Positions 33,566 through 42,741 of a stretch of 64,000 nt of DNA are shown here, piece by piece. Location of the stretch: contig NZ_JAMZEC010000001.1 in assembly GCF_024172185.1 (NCBI RefSeq), positions 3,596,001 to 3,660,000 on the forward strand, read 5' to 3'. Numbering within the stretch: the stretch's first letter is position 1; each line of letters begins with the position of its first letter. Source of the DNA: Nonomuraea roseoviolacea subsp. carminata. GTDB lineage: Bacteria; Actinomycetota; Actinomycetes; Streptosporangiales; Streptosporangiaceae. The notes under the pieces are model-generated. The model saw only the letters and a list, made by a program, of their open reading frames with translations. It had not been told where the DNA came from and did no database searches. The position numbers were made by a program, and so were the translations under genes.

Positions 33566-34006
33566 ATGTTCGGATTGACCACGGTGGAATTGATTCTCCT
33601 CGTCCTCCTGCTGGCCATCCTCGTCATCGGGGCCAGCAGGTGGGTCGGACGGCGCAAGGTGGCGCGCATCTCTGTCGGCCTCGACCATTTGACTCCCGTC
33701 GACGTCCAGGTTCGAGCCCACGATCTCATCGAGGCGAACAGGTTCCGTGACGCCGTCGAGCTGATCCGCCAGGAATCCCAGGTATCCCAGCGGACCGCAG
33801 TCGAGGTCGCGCGGGTTCTGCGCGACGGCGGAGTCCTGCCGGGCCTCCCGACGATCGAGGAAGATGACCTGCCCACCAGGGTCCGCAAGCTGGTGGAGGA
33901 TGGCAGGCGGAAAGAGGCTGTCTTCCTTGTACGCAGCACCGAGGACATGAGCCGGCCGGAAGCCGAGGAGTTCGTCGAATCCCTCTCGTCAGGACCGAAC
34001 GTATAA
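33566..34006 (+). CDS. Single-helix membrane protein with charged cytoplasmic tail
   Basis: From ATG 33566 the 146-residue protein starts with one membrane helix (about residues 4-25). A charged region follows with two similar blocks: VQVRAHDLIEANRFRDAVELIRQESQVS and PTRVRKLVEDGRRKEAVFLVRSTEDMS. Each pairs an xxAVELI/xxAVFLV helix with a partner. This looks like two copies of a helical motif seen in ribosomal-protein L7/L12-like or UBA-like short domains, but I cannot name the family. The frame is open upstream to 33476. Confidence 0.6.
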   Translation: MFGLTTVELILLVLLLAILVIGASRWVGRRKVARISVGLDHLTPVDVQVRAHDLIEANRFRDAVELIRQESQVSQRTAVEVARVLRDGGVLPGLPTIEEDDLPTRVRKLVEDGRRKEAVFLVRSTEDMSRPEAEEFVESLSSGPNV

Positions 34007-34373
34007 CCCGGAGCGATCGCCGCAGCTGAATTCTTCTCAGCCGCACCATTGTCGAAAGGCCATCTCCCTCGGCCTCTACCATCGCAGGCGTTTGCTCACC
34101 AGCCTGCATCCTCCCATGATGATGAGATGCGTCTGGAGGATGTTCCTATCGAGATCGCGACAGGCCGAGACAATGGAACAAGTGGATACCGTTCACCAAC
34201 GGGGGCAGCAAGGCGTGGTGCTTCCCATCTCGCCCATCCACGACCCCGACAGCCCGTGATCTGAAGGAGCCGGTCCCGGCCCACTGGGCGGCCTGCGTGG
34301 TCGTAAGACGTCCGAGCGGAGCGAGGCCCTTTGTTCAGGGGCCGGGAGCAGCTGAGATGAGGGGAAGCAGGGA
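34007..34373. other. Non-coding gap with a dispersed repeat
   Basis: No convincing gene is seen; the open frames here carry no recognisable protein and contain the repeat. The gap holds copy 2 of the GTCCGAGCGGAGCGAG repeat near its right end. The gap follows a plus-strand gene and precedes the end of a minus-strand gene, so it is a convergent region. Confidence 0.6.
34291..34345 (+). repeat. Dispersed intergenic repeat, copy 2
   Basis: The core GTCCGAGCGGAGCGAGGCCC at 34310-34329 is identical to copy 1 over 20 bp. It is preceded by CCTGCGTGGTCGTAAGAC and followed by a CAGGGGCC segment that can pair with GGCCC of the core to form a hairpin. Confidence 0.7.
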
Positions 34374-34907
34374 TCAATCCGGCAAGCTTGCCAAGGCCAG
34401 CGACCACGGGTAGTCGTCGAAGTGTTCGGCCCCCGAACTCGGCGGGTGCGGCTCGAACTCGCCGGGGCCGAGCAGGACGCGTACGCCTTCGGCTCGAAGC
34501 GCCGCGACGCTGTGCCGGAACGGCGCACGCGACGCCAGAGCGGTGTTGACGAAGGGCAGGACGACGACGGGGATGCCGAGCCCGGGCGCCTCGGAGAGCA
34601 GGCCGAGGGCGTAGGTGTCGGCGATGCCCTGGGCGAACTTGTTGATGGTGTTGTAGGTCGCCGGAGCGACGATGATGGCGTCGGCGCGGGGCGACTTGGG
34701 CTCGTGGGGCTTGCGGTACTGGCTACGGACGGGGCGGCCGGTCTGTTTCTCCAGTTCGGGGACGTCGATGAAGTCGAGGGCCGAGGGGGTGGCGATGATC
34801 TGCACGGTCCAGCCGGCGTCCTGGGCGAGGGTGACGAGGCGGCCGGCGGCCGGGGCGGGGCCGGCGGCGCAGACGATGACGTAGAGGACCTTGCCTGGTC
34901 GGGTCAC
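34374..34907 (-). CDS. Flavoprotein (PPC-decarboxylase-like)
   Basis: The 177-residue protein has the HFCD flavoprotein layout: a Rossmann-like start (VLYVIVCAAGPAPAAGRLVTL), VQIIATPSALDFIDV, the flavin/substrate loop IVAPATYNTINKFAQGIADTYAL, and IPVVVLPFVNTALASRAPF. Related enzymes decarboxylate peptidyl- or pantothenoyl-cysteine using FMN. No peptide precursor or Cys substrate gene adjoins it, so the substrate is open. It lies 17 bp downstream of the PhzF gene on the same strand, so the two probably form a transcript. Confidence 0.82.
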   Translation of the reverse strand: MTRPGKVLYVIVCAAGPAPAAGRLVTLAQDAGWTVQIIATPSALDFIDVPELEKQTGRPVRSQYRKPHEPKSPRADAIIVAPATYNTINKFAQGIADTYALGLLSEAPGLGIPVVVLPFVNTALASRAPFRHSVAALRAEGVRVLLGPGEFEPHPPSSGAEHFDDYPWSLALASLPD

Positions 34908-34923
34908 GCGATGACTCCCAGGG

Positions 34924-35865
34924 TCACGAGACGAGGTCGGCGGGGTCGATGAGGACCGCCGTGCCGCTCACCCTGACACCGGTCGTCGCCCCCGCCGCCA
35001 GGTCGACCAGCAGCCGGCTCGGACGGCCCATGTCCTCCCCCTGGCGGACCGTGACCCGCACCGGCGGCTCGACCAGGCCGAGCGCCCGCAGGTACGCGCC
35101 GAAGGCGGCGGCCGCCGCACCCGTGGCGGGGTCCTCGTACACCCCTCCCGGCGGGAACGGGTCCCGCGCGTGGAACACGGTGGGCGTCTCCCGCCACACC
35201 AGATGGACGGTCGTCCAGCCGCGCCGCGCCATGAGCTCGCCCAGCGCCTTCTGGTCGTAGTCCAGGTCCGCGAGCCTCTCCCGGGTGGCGGCGGCCAGGA
35301 CGAGATGGTCGTTGCCGGCGTTGGCGACGCGCGGCGGCAGGGCGGGGTCGAGCTCGGCCGCCTCCCACCGCAGGGCCCGCAGCGCCTCGGCGAGGTCGTC
35401 CTCGTCCGCCGCGCGGACCACCGGCGTGACGCTGGTCAGGGTGGCGACGACCCGGCCGTCCTCGTGGCGGGTCTCGACGGCCACCTCACCGGCGGACGTG
35501 CCGAGGAGCAGGTTCCCCACGCCGTCCCGCTCGGCCAGTGCGACCGCGGTCGCGATGGTGGCGTGCCCGCAGAAGGCCACCTCGTCCAGGGGGCTGAAGT
35601 AACGGATCCTGAAGCGCCGATCGCCGCCGACCGGCCCCTCGCCGGCGGTCCCCTCCTCGACGAGGAACGCGGTCTCGGAGAAGCCGACCTCGGCGGCGAT
35701 CTCCTGCATCCGCGCGTCGTCCAGGTGGCGCGCGTCGAGCACCACCCCGGCCGGGTTGCCGCCCTGGCCGTCCACGTCGAAGGCGCTGTAGCGCAGGACG
35801 CCGGATCGTTCGGTGTGATCGTCGTGTGCGGTGCCGGAGGCGAGGCCGCGCGGGTGGTTCGTCAT
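34924..35865 (-). CDS. PhzF-family isomerase/epimerase
   Basis: The 313-residue protein has the diaminopimelate-epimerase-like fold of PhzF: RYSAFDVDGQGGNPAGVVLDA, the catalytic Glu in EVGFSETAFLVE, YFSPLDEVAFCGHATIATA and PATGAAAAAFGAYL. PhzF isomerises a dihydro-hydroxyanthranilate in phenazine synthesis, but most family members act elsewhere. No other phenazine gene is present, so a broad name is safer. It is divergent from a LysR gene with a palindrome between them. Confidence 0.9.
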   Translation of the reverse strand: MTNHPRGLASGTAHDDHTERSGVLRYSAFDVDGQGGNPAGVVLDARHLDDARMQEIAAEVGFSETAFLVEEGTAGEGPVGGDRRFRIRYFSPLDEVAFCGHATIATAVALAERDGVGNLLLGTSAGEVAVETRHEDGRVVATLTSVTPVVRAADEDDLAEALRALRWEAAELDPALPPRVANAGNDHLVLAAATRERLADLDYDQKALGELMARRGWTTVHLVWRETPTVFHARDPFPPGGVYEDPATGAAAAAFGAYLRALGLVEPPVRVTVRQGEDMGRPSRLLVDLAAGATTGVRVSGTAVLIDPADLVS

Positions 35866-35898
35866 GTCGCCCAGTCTGCCCGCCGCACTAGAATCGAG

Positions 35899-35924
35899 TC
35901 CAACGATGACTTCCGATGGTTGGA
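35899..35924. promoter_or_regulatory. LysR-type palindrome between phzF-like and lysR genes
   Basis: TCCAACGAT and ATGGTTGGA form an inverted repeat with one mismatch and an 8-bp centre. It ends 12 bp before the LysR start, in the 71-bp divergent gap. It is the likely site for control of both genes. Confidence 0.5.
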
Positions 35925-35936
35925 TCGTGATCCCCG

Positions 35937-36821
35937 ATGGACACCCGTCTTCTCCGTAGCTTCCTCGCCGTCGTGCGCACGGGAGGGATGACCTCGGCGG
36001 CGGCGGAGCAGGGGTTCGTCCAGTCGACGATCACCGCCCACGTGCAGGCGCTCGAACGGCTGACCGGCGCGCGGCTGCTGGAGCGGCGTACCGGCGGCGT
36101 CGTCCCGACCCCTGCCGGGTCGCTCCTGGCCGAGCGCGCCCGGCAGCTCCTCGACCTTGAGGAACGCATGCTGGCCGAACTGACCGCCGAGGCCGACCGC
36201 CTCGCCGGCCCCGTACGCCTGTGCGCGCCGGACTCCGTGTGCGCCTACCAGCTTGCCCCGGTCCTGCCGGAGCTGAGAAGGCGGTTCCCGGACGTGCGGG
36301 TGTCGCTGTTCCCGGCCACCACCCGGGCGGCCCTGGCCGCGCTCGCCGACCACAGCGCCGACCTCGCCCTCGTCCTGGAGCCGTCGGCCGATCCGCCCGA
36401 CGCCGACGTCACGGGCCTCGGAGAGCAGGAGCTGGTCCTCGTCGGCACCGCAGCCGCCGATCTGCCGCGCGATCGGGCTCTCACCCCGGCCGACCTGGCG
36501 GCGGCCGGGGTCCTGCTGCTGGAGGAGGGCTGCGGCTACAGCGACGAGCTCGCCGGCATGGTCGCCGCCGTCGCCCAGCAGGCCGCACCGTCCCGGTTCG
36601 GCAGCATCGAGACCGTGAAGCGCTGCGTCGAAGCCGGACTCGGACTCGCCCTGCTCCCGGCCGTCACGGTCGCCGGCGAACTGGCCGAAGGCCGGCTCGT
36701 CGCCCTCCGGCCGCCGGCCGTCGCCCCGCAACGCCTGTGGCTCGTCCGCCGCCGCTCACGATGGCTGTCCCCCGCCGCCGAGGCCGTCCAGGCGGCACTC
36801 GAAAAGCTCCTGCGACGGTGA
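35937..36821 (+). CDS. LysR-family transcriptional regulator
   Basis: The 294-residue protein has an N-terminal helix-turn-helix (MDTRLLRSFLAVVRTGGMTSAAAE, then GFVQSTITAHVQALERLTGARLLERR) and a LysR substrate domain with GPVRLCAPDSVCAY and KRCVEAGLGLALLPA. It is divergent from the PhzF/flavoprotein pair and probably regulates it. The ligand is unknown. Confidence 0.92.
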   Translation: MDTRLLRSFLAVVRTGGMTSAAAEQGFVQSTITAHVQALERLTGARLLERRTGGVVPTPAGSLLAERARQLLDLEERMLAELTAEADRLAGPVRLCAPDSVCAYQLAPVLPELRRRFPDVRVSLFPATTRAALAALADHSADLALVLEPSADPPDADVTGLGEQELVLVGTAAADLPRDRALTPADLAAAGVLLLEEGCGYSDELAGMVAAVAQQAAPSRFGSIETVKRCVEAGLGLALLPAVTVAGELAEGRLVALRPPAVAPQRLWLVRRRSRWLSPAAEAVQAALEKLLRR

Positions 36822-36843
36822 TCCGGCGACCATCACGCCCCCC

Positions 36844-37623
36844 TCAGGGAGCGATCAGCACCGGAGTCCCCAGCGGCAGTCGGGCCAGCACCTTGAGCGC
36901 GCCGGCGGGCACCCTGACGCAGCCGTGCGTGACCGCCTTGCCGAAGACCTTCCGGTCCGGCCAGCCGTGGAAGGCGACCGTGCCGGGGCCGCCGCCGAAG
37001 GTGTCCAGCGTCTGCGAGTGGGTGCCGAGCGGCAGGATCAGCGGGCTGTAGGTCTTCTTCTTCGGCGACATCAGGGCCAGCAGGAAGGTCCTGCCCACCG
37101 GGGTGGGCGTCTCAGGGCCGCCGACCGCCACCGTCCAGGTGCCGAGCTTCTTGCTCGCGTTCATCACGATCAACTGCTTGGTGCCCAGCTTCACGATGGC
37201 GCGGTGACGGCTGCGCGCCTTCTTCAGGCCCTTGGCGCTGATCCAGCCGGTCACGTGGTTGGGCTTGCTGGGCAGGAGCACGCGGTACCAGCCCTTGCGC
37301 GCCTCCACCACCGGCACCCAGGTCTGGCTGCCGAGCTGCTTCGCCGGGAGGGTGGCCGCGGGCGTGCCGCCGGGCTGGGCGTAGACGGCCACCGTGCGTG
37401 CGGGGTGGACGACCAGGCCGCTCAGCTTGCCGTACGTGTCGGTGTCCTGCGGGAGGCCGTTCACCTGCGTGAACGTGGTGGCCGCGGGAAGCGCGGTCGC
37501 CGTGACCGAGCCGGCGGCGGCCGGGGTGGCGGGCGACGCGGCAGCGGCGGCGGGGATCGAGGCGGCGAGGCTCATGGCGACGAGCGCGGCGCCGACGAGT
37601 TGACGGGGGGCATCAAGCGGCAC
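36844..37623 (-). CDS. L,D-transpeptidase (YkuD domain)
   Basis: From GTG 37623 (CAGGAG 6 nt upstream) the 259-residue protein has a signal peptide ending in an alanine-rich stretch, an SH3-like region (about residues 70-135) and a C-terminal YkuD domain. The catalytic motif is HGWPDRKVFGKAVTHGCVRV, with the second His and Cys. It forms 3-3 cross-links in peptidoglycan outside the membrane. An in-frame ATG further upstream adds a sequence without signal character and is rejected. It is divergent from a Thr/Pro-rich secreted protein. Confidence 0.92.
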   Translation of the reverse strand: MPLDAPRQLVGAALVAMSLAASIPAAAAASPATPAAAGSVTATALPAATTFTQVNGLPQDTDTYGKLSGLVVHPARTVAVYAQPGGTPAATLPAKQLGSQTWVPVVEARKGWYRVLLPSKPNHVTGWISAKGLKKARSRHRAIVKLGTKQLIVMNASKKLGTWTVAVGGPETPTPVGRTFLLALMSPKKKTYSPLILPLGTHSQTLDTFGGGPGTVAFHGWPDRKVFGKAVTHGCVRVPAGALKVLARLPLGTPVLIAP

Positions 37624-37789
37624 GATCGGCTCCTGAGGTCCTATGACACATACGACACGAAGGCGTAACCATCCGGCCTGGTAGATAACGGTTTGGAACG
37701 TTTGAAGACCACACGCCAGCGGGTGTGACATTTTTACACAGATGAGTCCCTTGAGGCTCTAGCTCTCTCATACCTCCAGAGGTGCTGCC

Positions 37790-38560
37790 GTGACACCCCC
37801 CAGGCTCTCCACCATGCGTCGCTGGATCGCAGCGGCGCTCATGCTCGCCGTCGCAGCGCTCGCGGTGCTCGCCGTCTCCAGTACGGCCTCGGCTGGAGCG
37901 GTCCAGAGCAAGCCGCCCGGCGACAACGGCGACGTCAAGGTCCACAAGTGGACGACGCCGGAGGACGACCAGCGCGACGAGCCGCACGTCTGCGTGTTCT
38001 ACCTGGTCGGGTTCAACTTCGACGCGGCCGAGCGCGTGAGCTGGGAGATCAGGTCCTGGCCGCCCACGGGCGACGGGACCACGGTGAAGAGCGGCGCCCT
38101 CGTGCTGGACAAGGACGGGCATGGCCGTTCCGTCGACCTGACCCTGCCCAACGGTCACTACAAGCTGTTCTGGGACTTCGCCGGCAAGAAGGGCGCGCCC
38201 AAGCAGAAGGTGTTCTGGGTCGAGTGCGAGCCCACTCCCACCCCCACCCAGACGCCGACCCAGACGCCCACGCCGACCGTGACGCCCACGCAGACGCCCA
38301 CGCCGACGGTCACCCCCTCCCAGACTCCGACGTCCACGCCCACGGTCACCCAGCCCCCGACGTCCACGCCCACGGCGACGCCCACCTCGACGCCGACGCC
38401 CAGCAGCACGCCGACCCGCACCCACCCCGGTGAGAGCGACCACGGGACGGTCACTCACGACTGGATCGAGTGGGACGACACCGTCACAGTGACGCAGGAC
38501 GAGCCCCAGCCCGCGCCCACCCCGACGCCCGTGAAGACCCACATCCCGGTCACCGGCTGA
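37790..38560 (+). CDS. Secreted Thr/Pro-rich protein with terminal IPVTG
   Basis: The 256-residue protein has a signal peptide (about residues 10-36) and a small globular domain with [29 protein letters not shown] is only partly quoted here: residues 49-77 and [15 protein letters not shown] mucin-like (T/S)PT repeat follows at about 147-210, then an acidic tail. It ends [12 protein letters not shown]. LPxTG-type sortase signals normally continue into a membrane helix and basic tail; here the stop follows at once, so no anchoring is predicted. The start is GTG with AGAGGTG upstream; ATG 37814 is possible. Confidence 0.82.
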   Translation: MTPPRLSTMRRWIAAALMLAVAALAVLAVSSTASAGAVQSKPPGDNGDVKVHKWTTPEDDQRDEPHVCVFYLVGFNFDAAERVSWEIRSWPPTGDGTTVKSGALVLDKDGHGRSVDLTLPNGHYKLFWDFAGKKGAPKQKVFWVECEPTPTPTQTPTQTPTPTVTPTQTPTPTVTPSQTPTSTPTVTQPPTSTPTATPTSTPTPSSTPTRTHPGESDHGTVTHDWIEWDDTVTVTQDEPQPAPTPTPVKTHIPVTG

Positions 38561-38580
38561 CCCGCCGCACCGAACGAGAC

Positions 38581-38613
38581 GGAGGGCCCGGATCACCGCG
38601 ATCCGGGCCCTCC
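38581..38613. terminator. Strong bidirectional terminator
   Basis: A perfect 14-bp stem (GGAGGGCCCGGATC with its complement) and a 5-nt loop sit between the ends of two convergent genes, 21 bp from the first stop and 19 bp from the second. It serves both transcripts. Confidence 0.9.
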
Positions 38614-38631
38614 GTCGTCTCTCGGCTCGGC

Positions 38632-41400
38632 TCAGTCGCCGAGGTCCAGCCTGCCGAGTTCGGTCCTGGAGGCGACGCCGAGCTTCGGGAACACCTTGTG
38701 GAGGTGGTAGCCCACGGTGCGCGGGCTCAGGAAGAGCCGGGCGGCGATGTCGCGGTTCGTGGCGCCCTGCGCGGCCAGCCGGACGATCTGCAGTTCCTGC
38801 GAAGTCAGCAGGCTCGCCACGCCCGTCGTCCGGACGGCGGCGGCCACCTCCCCGGTGGCACGCAGCTCGGAACGGGCGCGGACGGCCCAGGGCTCCGCGC
38901 CCGCGCGCTCGAAGGTCTGCAGCGCCTGCCTGAGATGGACCCTGGCGTCGGCCTTGCGCCGGCTTCTGCGCAGCCATTCGCCGAACAGGAGCCTGGTGCG
39001 GGCCTCCTCGAACGGCCGTCCTCCGTTCTGGTGCAGGCTGATGGCGGCGGTGTAGTGGGCCTCCGCCTCCTCGTCGCGGGCGGCGAGCAGCGCCTTGCAG
39101 CGCAGGGCGACCGCGCGCGCCCACGGCTGCCTGGTGGCGGTGGCCCACTCGTCGAACCTGACGAGCGGCGCGCCGGCCCGTTCCGGCTGCTCGCACCGGA
39201 CCGCCGCCTCCACCAGGTCCGGTACGAGCAGGGTGGTCGAGAGCTGGTGGCGGACGGCGCCGGTGAGGCCGGCCTCCAGGTGGTCGAGAGCCGCCCGCGC
39301 CCTGCCTTGCCCGAGGTCGAGCAGGCCCTGCGCCCACACCGCCCACGACAGGCTCGACACGTTGCCGTGGTCGGTGGCGTGGTCGCGGACGGCGGTGGTG
39401 AGCTGTTCGCAGGTCCGGCCGTCGCCGCTGACCGCCGCGATCCAGGCGAGCACGCCCTGCAGGTGATCGACCCGATGGTGCTGGCCGGTGTCGTCGGCGA
39501 TGCGCACGGCTTCGGTGGCCGACGCCTTGGCCTCCTGGAACCGGCCGAGGTAGAGCTGGCTGCTGGCGAGGTTCTGCAGCGCGTGCGGCAGCCAGCCGAT
39601 CATCGCCTGGGCTCGGCAGTCGTCGGCCAGACGGGCGGACAGTTCCACGGACGTCTCGTCGTCGCCCACCATGAAGGCCATCGACGCGATGATGAGCCGC
39701 TCTCCGGGCCCGGTGGGCTGGGCCCGTCTGGCGTCGGCGAGCGCCGCGTGGATGGACGGCAACCCGCGAACGGGGTCGCCCGCCAGCAGGGCGGCCAGCC
39801 CGGTCATCGCGGAGATGACCGGTTGGAGCGGGTGCTCGGCCGGCAGAGCCAGAGCGTGCAGGCGGTCGACGGCCTGCCGGGCCAGGTCGGGCGCGCCGGC
39901 GAACCAGGAGTCGCGCACGGCTTCGAGCAGCATGGACGCGGCCATGGTCGGGTCCACGGCCGCGACCGGCGCGGCGGCGGTCATGAGGATGCCGTGCGCG
40001 ACCCGGGGTGAGCCCTGCTCGAACTCGATGGCCGCGCGTACCCCCGCCATCCTGGCGTGCTCGCGCGGATCGTCGGTGAGCAGGGCCGCGCGGTCGGCCA
40101 GCGCCCGGGACTGCAGGAGCTGACCGGCGTCCATCGCGGCCTCGGCGGAGCTGATCAGCCGGCGCACCTGGTCGCGCGGGTCCGGAGTGAGCTGCGCCGC
40201 GCGCTGGTAGGCCGCGCTCGTGGCGGCGTGGCCGCTTCTGCGGCGGGCGCGTTCCGCCGCCTGCTCCAGCTCGGCGGCGACCGTCTCGTCGGGCTCGGTG
40301 CAGGCGGCGGCGAGGTGCCAGGCCCGGGCGTCGGCGTGCCGGCTGCCGTCGGAGGCGCCCTCCAGAGCGCCGGCCAGCGCCTGATGCGCGGCCAGGCGCC
40401 GGGTGAACGGCGCTCCCTGGTAGGCGGCCGCCCTGATCAGCGGGTGGCGGAAGGCGAGCTCCCCGTCGACGCGGACGAGCCCGATCCGCTCCGCCGGTTC
40501 GACGGCGTCCGCGCCGACACCCAGCCGCCGCGCGGCGGCCAGGATGACGGCCAGGTCGCCGGTGCTCTCCGCGGCCGCCACCAGCAGCAGGGTTCTGGTG
40601 GGTTCGGGGAGGGCCTGGATCTGGGCCTGGAAGGCCTCCTGCACCCGGCCGGTGAGCGGGAGCGGACCCAGATGGTAGGCCAGCGGGGTGACGTGACCGG
40701 CCCGCTGTTCCAGGGTGAGCGCCGCGGGCAGCTCGATGAGCGCCAGCGGGTTACCCTCGCTCTCGGCCAGGATGCGGTCCCTGACGTGCGGCGCCAGCGC
40801 GCCACCGGCATCGTGCAGCAGGGTCGCCGCGGCCTCCGGGGCGAGGCCGCAGAGCCGGATCTCGGGAAGACCGGCCGGCCGGAACCCGTGGCTGCCGTCC
40901 CGTACCGCCAGGATCAGCGCCACCCCCTCCGCCTCCAGGCGCCGCGCGGCGAACAGCAGGGCGTCGGCCGAGGAGCGGTCCAGCCATTGGGCGTCGTCGA
41001 CCAGGCACAGCAGGGGTCCGTCGCCGGCGAGCTCGGACAGCAGGGTCAGGGCGCCGAGACCGACCAGGAAGCGGTCGGCCGCGGTCGACGGGGCCGGTCC
41101 GAGCCCGAAGGCTCCCCTCAGGGCGTCCGCCTGCGGGGCCGGGAGCCGGTCGAGGTGGCCGAGCCCGGGGCGCAGCAACAGGTGGAGCGCGGCGAACACC
41201 AGCTCGGTCTCGCTCTCGATGCCCACCCCGCGCAGCGTCCGCATCCGCTCGGCGGCGGCCGTCCGCGCCGCGTGGTCGAGCAGCGCCGACTTGCCGATTC
41301 CCGCCGCGCCGCGGAGCACCAGGACGCCGCTTCGGCCCTCCCTGGCCTCAGCCAATAGACGGTCTATTCGCCCGGTTTCGGTCCCACGCCCGTACAGCAC
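38632..41400 (-). CDS. LAL-type LuxR regulator with AAA ATPase
   Basis: The 922-residue protein has an N-terminal STAND/AAA domain with Walker A GAAGIGKSALLDHA (about 31-44) and Walker B LLCLVDDAQWLD. A long helical TPR-like middle follows, then a C-terminal LuxR helix-turn-helix (LTSQELQIVRLAAQGATNRDIAARLFLSPRTVGYHL in the last 60 residues). LAL regulators often switch on catabolic or antibiotic clusters when ATP and a ligand bind. It is divergent from the M24-like gene, with a TGACCGGTCA palindrome at 41443-41452 between them. Confidence 0.93.
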   Translation of the reverse strand: MLYGRGTETGRIDRLLAEAREGRSGVLVLRGAAGIGKSALLDHAARTAAAERMRTLRGVGIESETELVFAALHLLLRPGLGHLDRLPAPQADALRGAFGLGPAPSTAADRFLVGLGALTLLSELAGDGPLLCLVDDAQWLDRSSADALLFAARRLEAEGVALILAVRDGSHGFRPAGLPEIRLCGLAPEAAATLLHDAGGALAPHVRDRILAESEGNPLALIELPAALTLEQRAGHVTPLAYHLGPLPLTGRVQEAFQAQIQALPEPTRTLLLVAAAESTGDLAVILAAARRLGVGADAVEPAERIGLVRVDGELAFRHPLIRAAAYQGAPFTRRLAAHQALAGALEGASDGSRHADARAWHLAAACTEPDETVAAELEQAAERARRRSGHAATSAAYQRAAQLTPDPRDQVRRLISSAEAAMDAGQLLQSRALADRAALLTDDPREHARMAGVRAAIEFEQGSPRVAHGILMTAAAPVAAVDPTMAASMLLEAVRDSWFAGAPDLARQAVDRLHALALPAEHPLQPVISAMTGLAALLAGDPVRGLPSIHAALADARRAQPTGPGERLIIASMAFMVGDDETSVELSARLADDCRAQAMIGWLPHALQNLASSQLYLGRFQEAKASATEAVRIADDTGQHHRVDHLQGVLAWIAAVSGDGRTCEQLTTAVRDHATDHGNVSSLSWAVWAQGLLDLGQGRARAALDHLEAGLTGAVRHQLSTTLLVPDLVEAAVRCEQPERAGAPLVRFDEWATATRQPWARAVALRCKALLAARDEEAEAHYTAAISLHQNGGRPFEEARTRLLFGEWLRRSRRKADARVHLRQALQTFERAGAEPWAVRARSELRATGEVAAAVRTTGVASLLTSQELQIVRLAAQGATNRDIAARLFLSPRTVGYHLHKVFPKLGVASRTELGRLDLGD

Positions 41401-41442
41401 GGGATGATTTTATGGACTTCATTACCTATGTCCGCTTTGCGG

Positions 41443-41452
41443 TGACCGGTCA
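41443..41452. promoter_or_regulatory. TGACCGGTCA palindrome in LAL/M24 gap
   Basis: A perfect 10-bp palindrome lies in the 96-bp divergent gap, 45 bp before the M24-like start. It is a candidate operator; the regulator is unknown. Confidence 0.3.
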
Positions 41453-41496
41453 TCTGACAGATTCCGCCCGGCCGGCATCGTCCTAGCGTCGTCGGC

Positions 41497-42741
41497 ATGG
41501 ATCTTCCGACCTACTCCCTCGCGGAACGGGATCGGCGCTGGGACCTCGCCAGGCGGCTCATGGACGCCGAGGCCGTCGACGCGCTCGTCGTCCACGGCGG
41601 GCACGAGGACGGCGGGCCGGCGGAGTGGGCGCCGGACGTGTACTTCACCAACGACCGCCCCGGCGCGATCGTCGTCTTCCCCCGCGGAGACGAGCCGATC
41701 GCCCTGGTCCGCTCGCCCGCCCACATCTGCGACCACCTCGACGCGAGCGCGGGCGGCGCCGCGGCCTGGATCAGGCCGGAGAACATGCTCGTCGCCCGGC
41801 ACGCGCACGGCGTGGTGGAGGTGCTGCGCGCGCACCGGCTCGGGAACGCGGCGATCGGCGTGCTGGGCCTGGAGCCGTGCCCGCCGTTCCACGCCGGTCC
41901 GCTCATGCCGTACACGCTGTGGTCCTCGGTGCTCCGGCAACTGCCCAGGCTGACCTGCAAGCCGGTGGAGGCGGGCTTCGTGGCGCGCACGCTGGTCCAG
42001 TCCGCCGAGCAGCTCGCCGTCGTCGGCCGGGCGGCCGCCATCGGCGAGGCGACGGCACAGGCCATGCTCCGGGCGGTACGGCCCGGCGTCACGGAGGCGT
42101 CGGTGTACGCGGCCGGCATGGCCGAGTGCCTGCGGCAGGGCGCCGTGGCGCCGGGCATGTCGATCGCCTCGGGCAAGGAGTTCGTCGCCTGCGGGCCGCC
42201 CGCCTGGTCGTACCGGCCGCAGGCGCCGCGGGTGATCGAGGAGGGCGACCTGGTCCTGGCCGAGATCCGCTGCTCGTACGGCATGCGCGAGAGCCGGCAA
42301 CGGGTGGCCATCGCGGTCGGCGACATCCATCCCGAGCTGGAGTCGGCGGCCGAGGCGGCCCGCGCCTCCTACGAGGCCGGGCTGGCGGCCCTGCGGCCCG
42401 GCCGTACGTTCGGCGAGGTCGTGACCGCGATGCGACGGCCACTTCACGAAACGGGCGCCTGGCACGCGCACCCCCTCGCGTACGCGCTCAACCCCTGCGC
42501 AGCGGTGTGCGGGGCCGGCGCCGGACTCGGCGCGCTGCCCGAGACCGCGCGTTACGGGCTGCTCGCCGAGCAGCCCACCATCGGCTCGGACCTGCCGCTC
42601 CGTCCGGGCATGACCTTCGCCCTGACGCCCAACTGCGCCTACGGCCGCCGGCCGGCCGGCGTCGGCGGCACCGTCGTGGTCGGCGAGGACACGCCGATCG
42701 AGCTCAACACCGTCACCACCCACCTCATGAGGAGCCACTGA
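41497..42741 (+). CDS. M24-fold protein, metal site degenerate
   Basis: The 414-residue protein has the creatinase/Xaa-Pro peptidase layout: an N-terminal domain to ~residue 160, then a pita-bread domain. Family members use Asp, Asp, His, Glu, Glu for two metals. Here the first Asp stretch reads EEGDLVLAEIRCSYGMRESRQ, with Glu and Arg where Asp residues are expected, and no obvious HGIG-type His block follows. The protein may therefore be non-peptidase or use another chemistry. The stop overlaps the start of the next gene by one base (TGATG). Confidence 0.75.
   Translation: MDLPTYSLAERDRRWDLARRLMDAEAVDALVVHGGHEDGGPAEWAPDVYFTNDRPGAIVVFPRGDEPIALVRSPAHICDHLDASAGGAAAWIRPENMLVARHAHGVVEVLRAHRLGNAAIGVLGLEPCPPFHAGPLMPYTLWSSVLRQLPRLTCKPVEAGFVARTLVQSAEQLAVVGRAAAIGEATAQAMLRAVRPGVTEASVYAAGMAECLRQGAVAPGMSIASGKEFVACGPPAWSYRPQAPRVIEEGDLVLAEIRCSYGMRESRQRVAIAVGDIHPELESAAEAARASYEAGLAALRPGRTFGEVVTAMRRPLHETGAWHAHPLAYALNPCAAVCGAGAGLGALPETARYGLLAEQPTIGSDLPLRPGMTFALTPNCAYGRRPAGVGGTVVVGEDTPIELNTVTTHLMRSH

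Noticed and set aside
34096..34407. A 103-codon minus-strand frame in the 34 kb gap
   Set aside because: It translates the dispersed repeat (PRSARTS-like residues recur in other copies) and has no domain.
34374..35865. PhzF plus flavoprotein as a phenazine cluster
   Set aside because: No other phenazine genes are present, and both families are broad.
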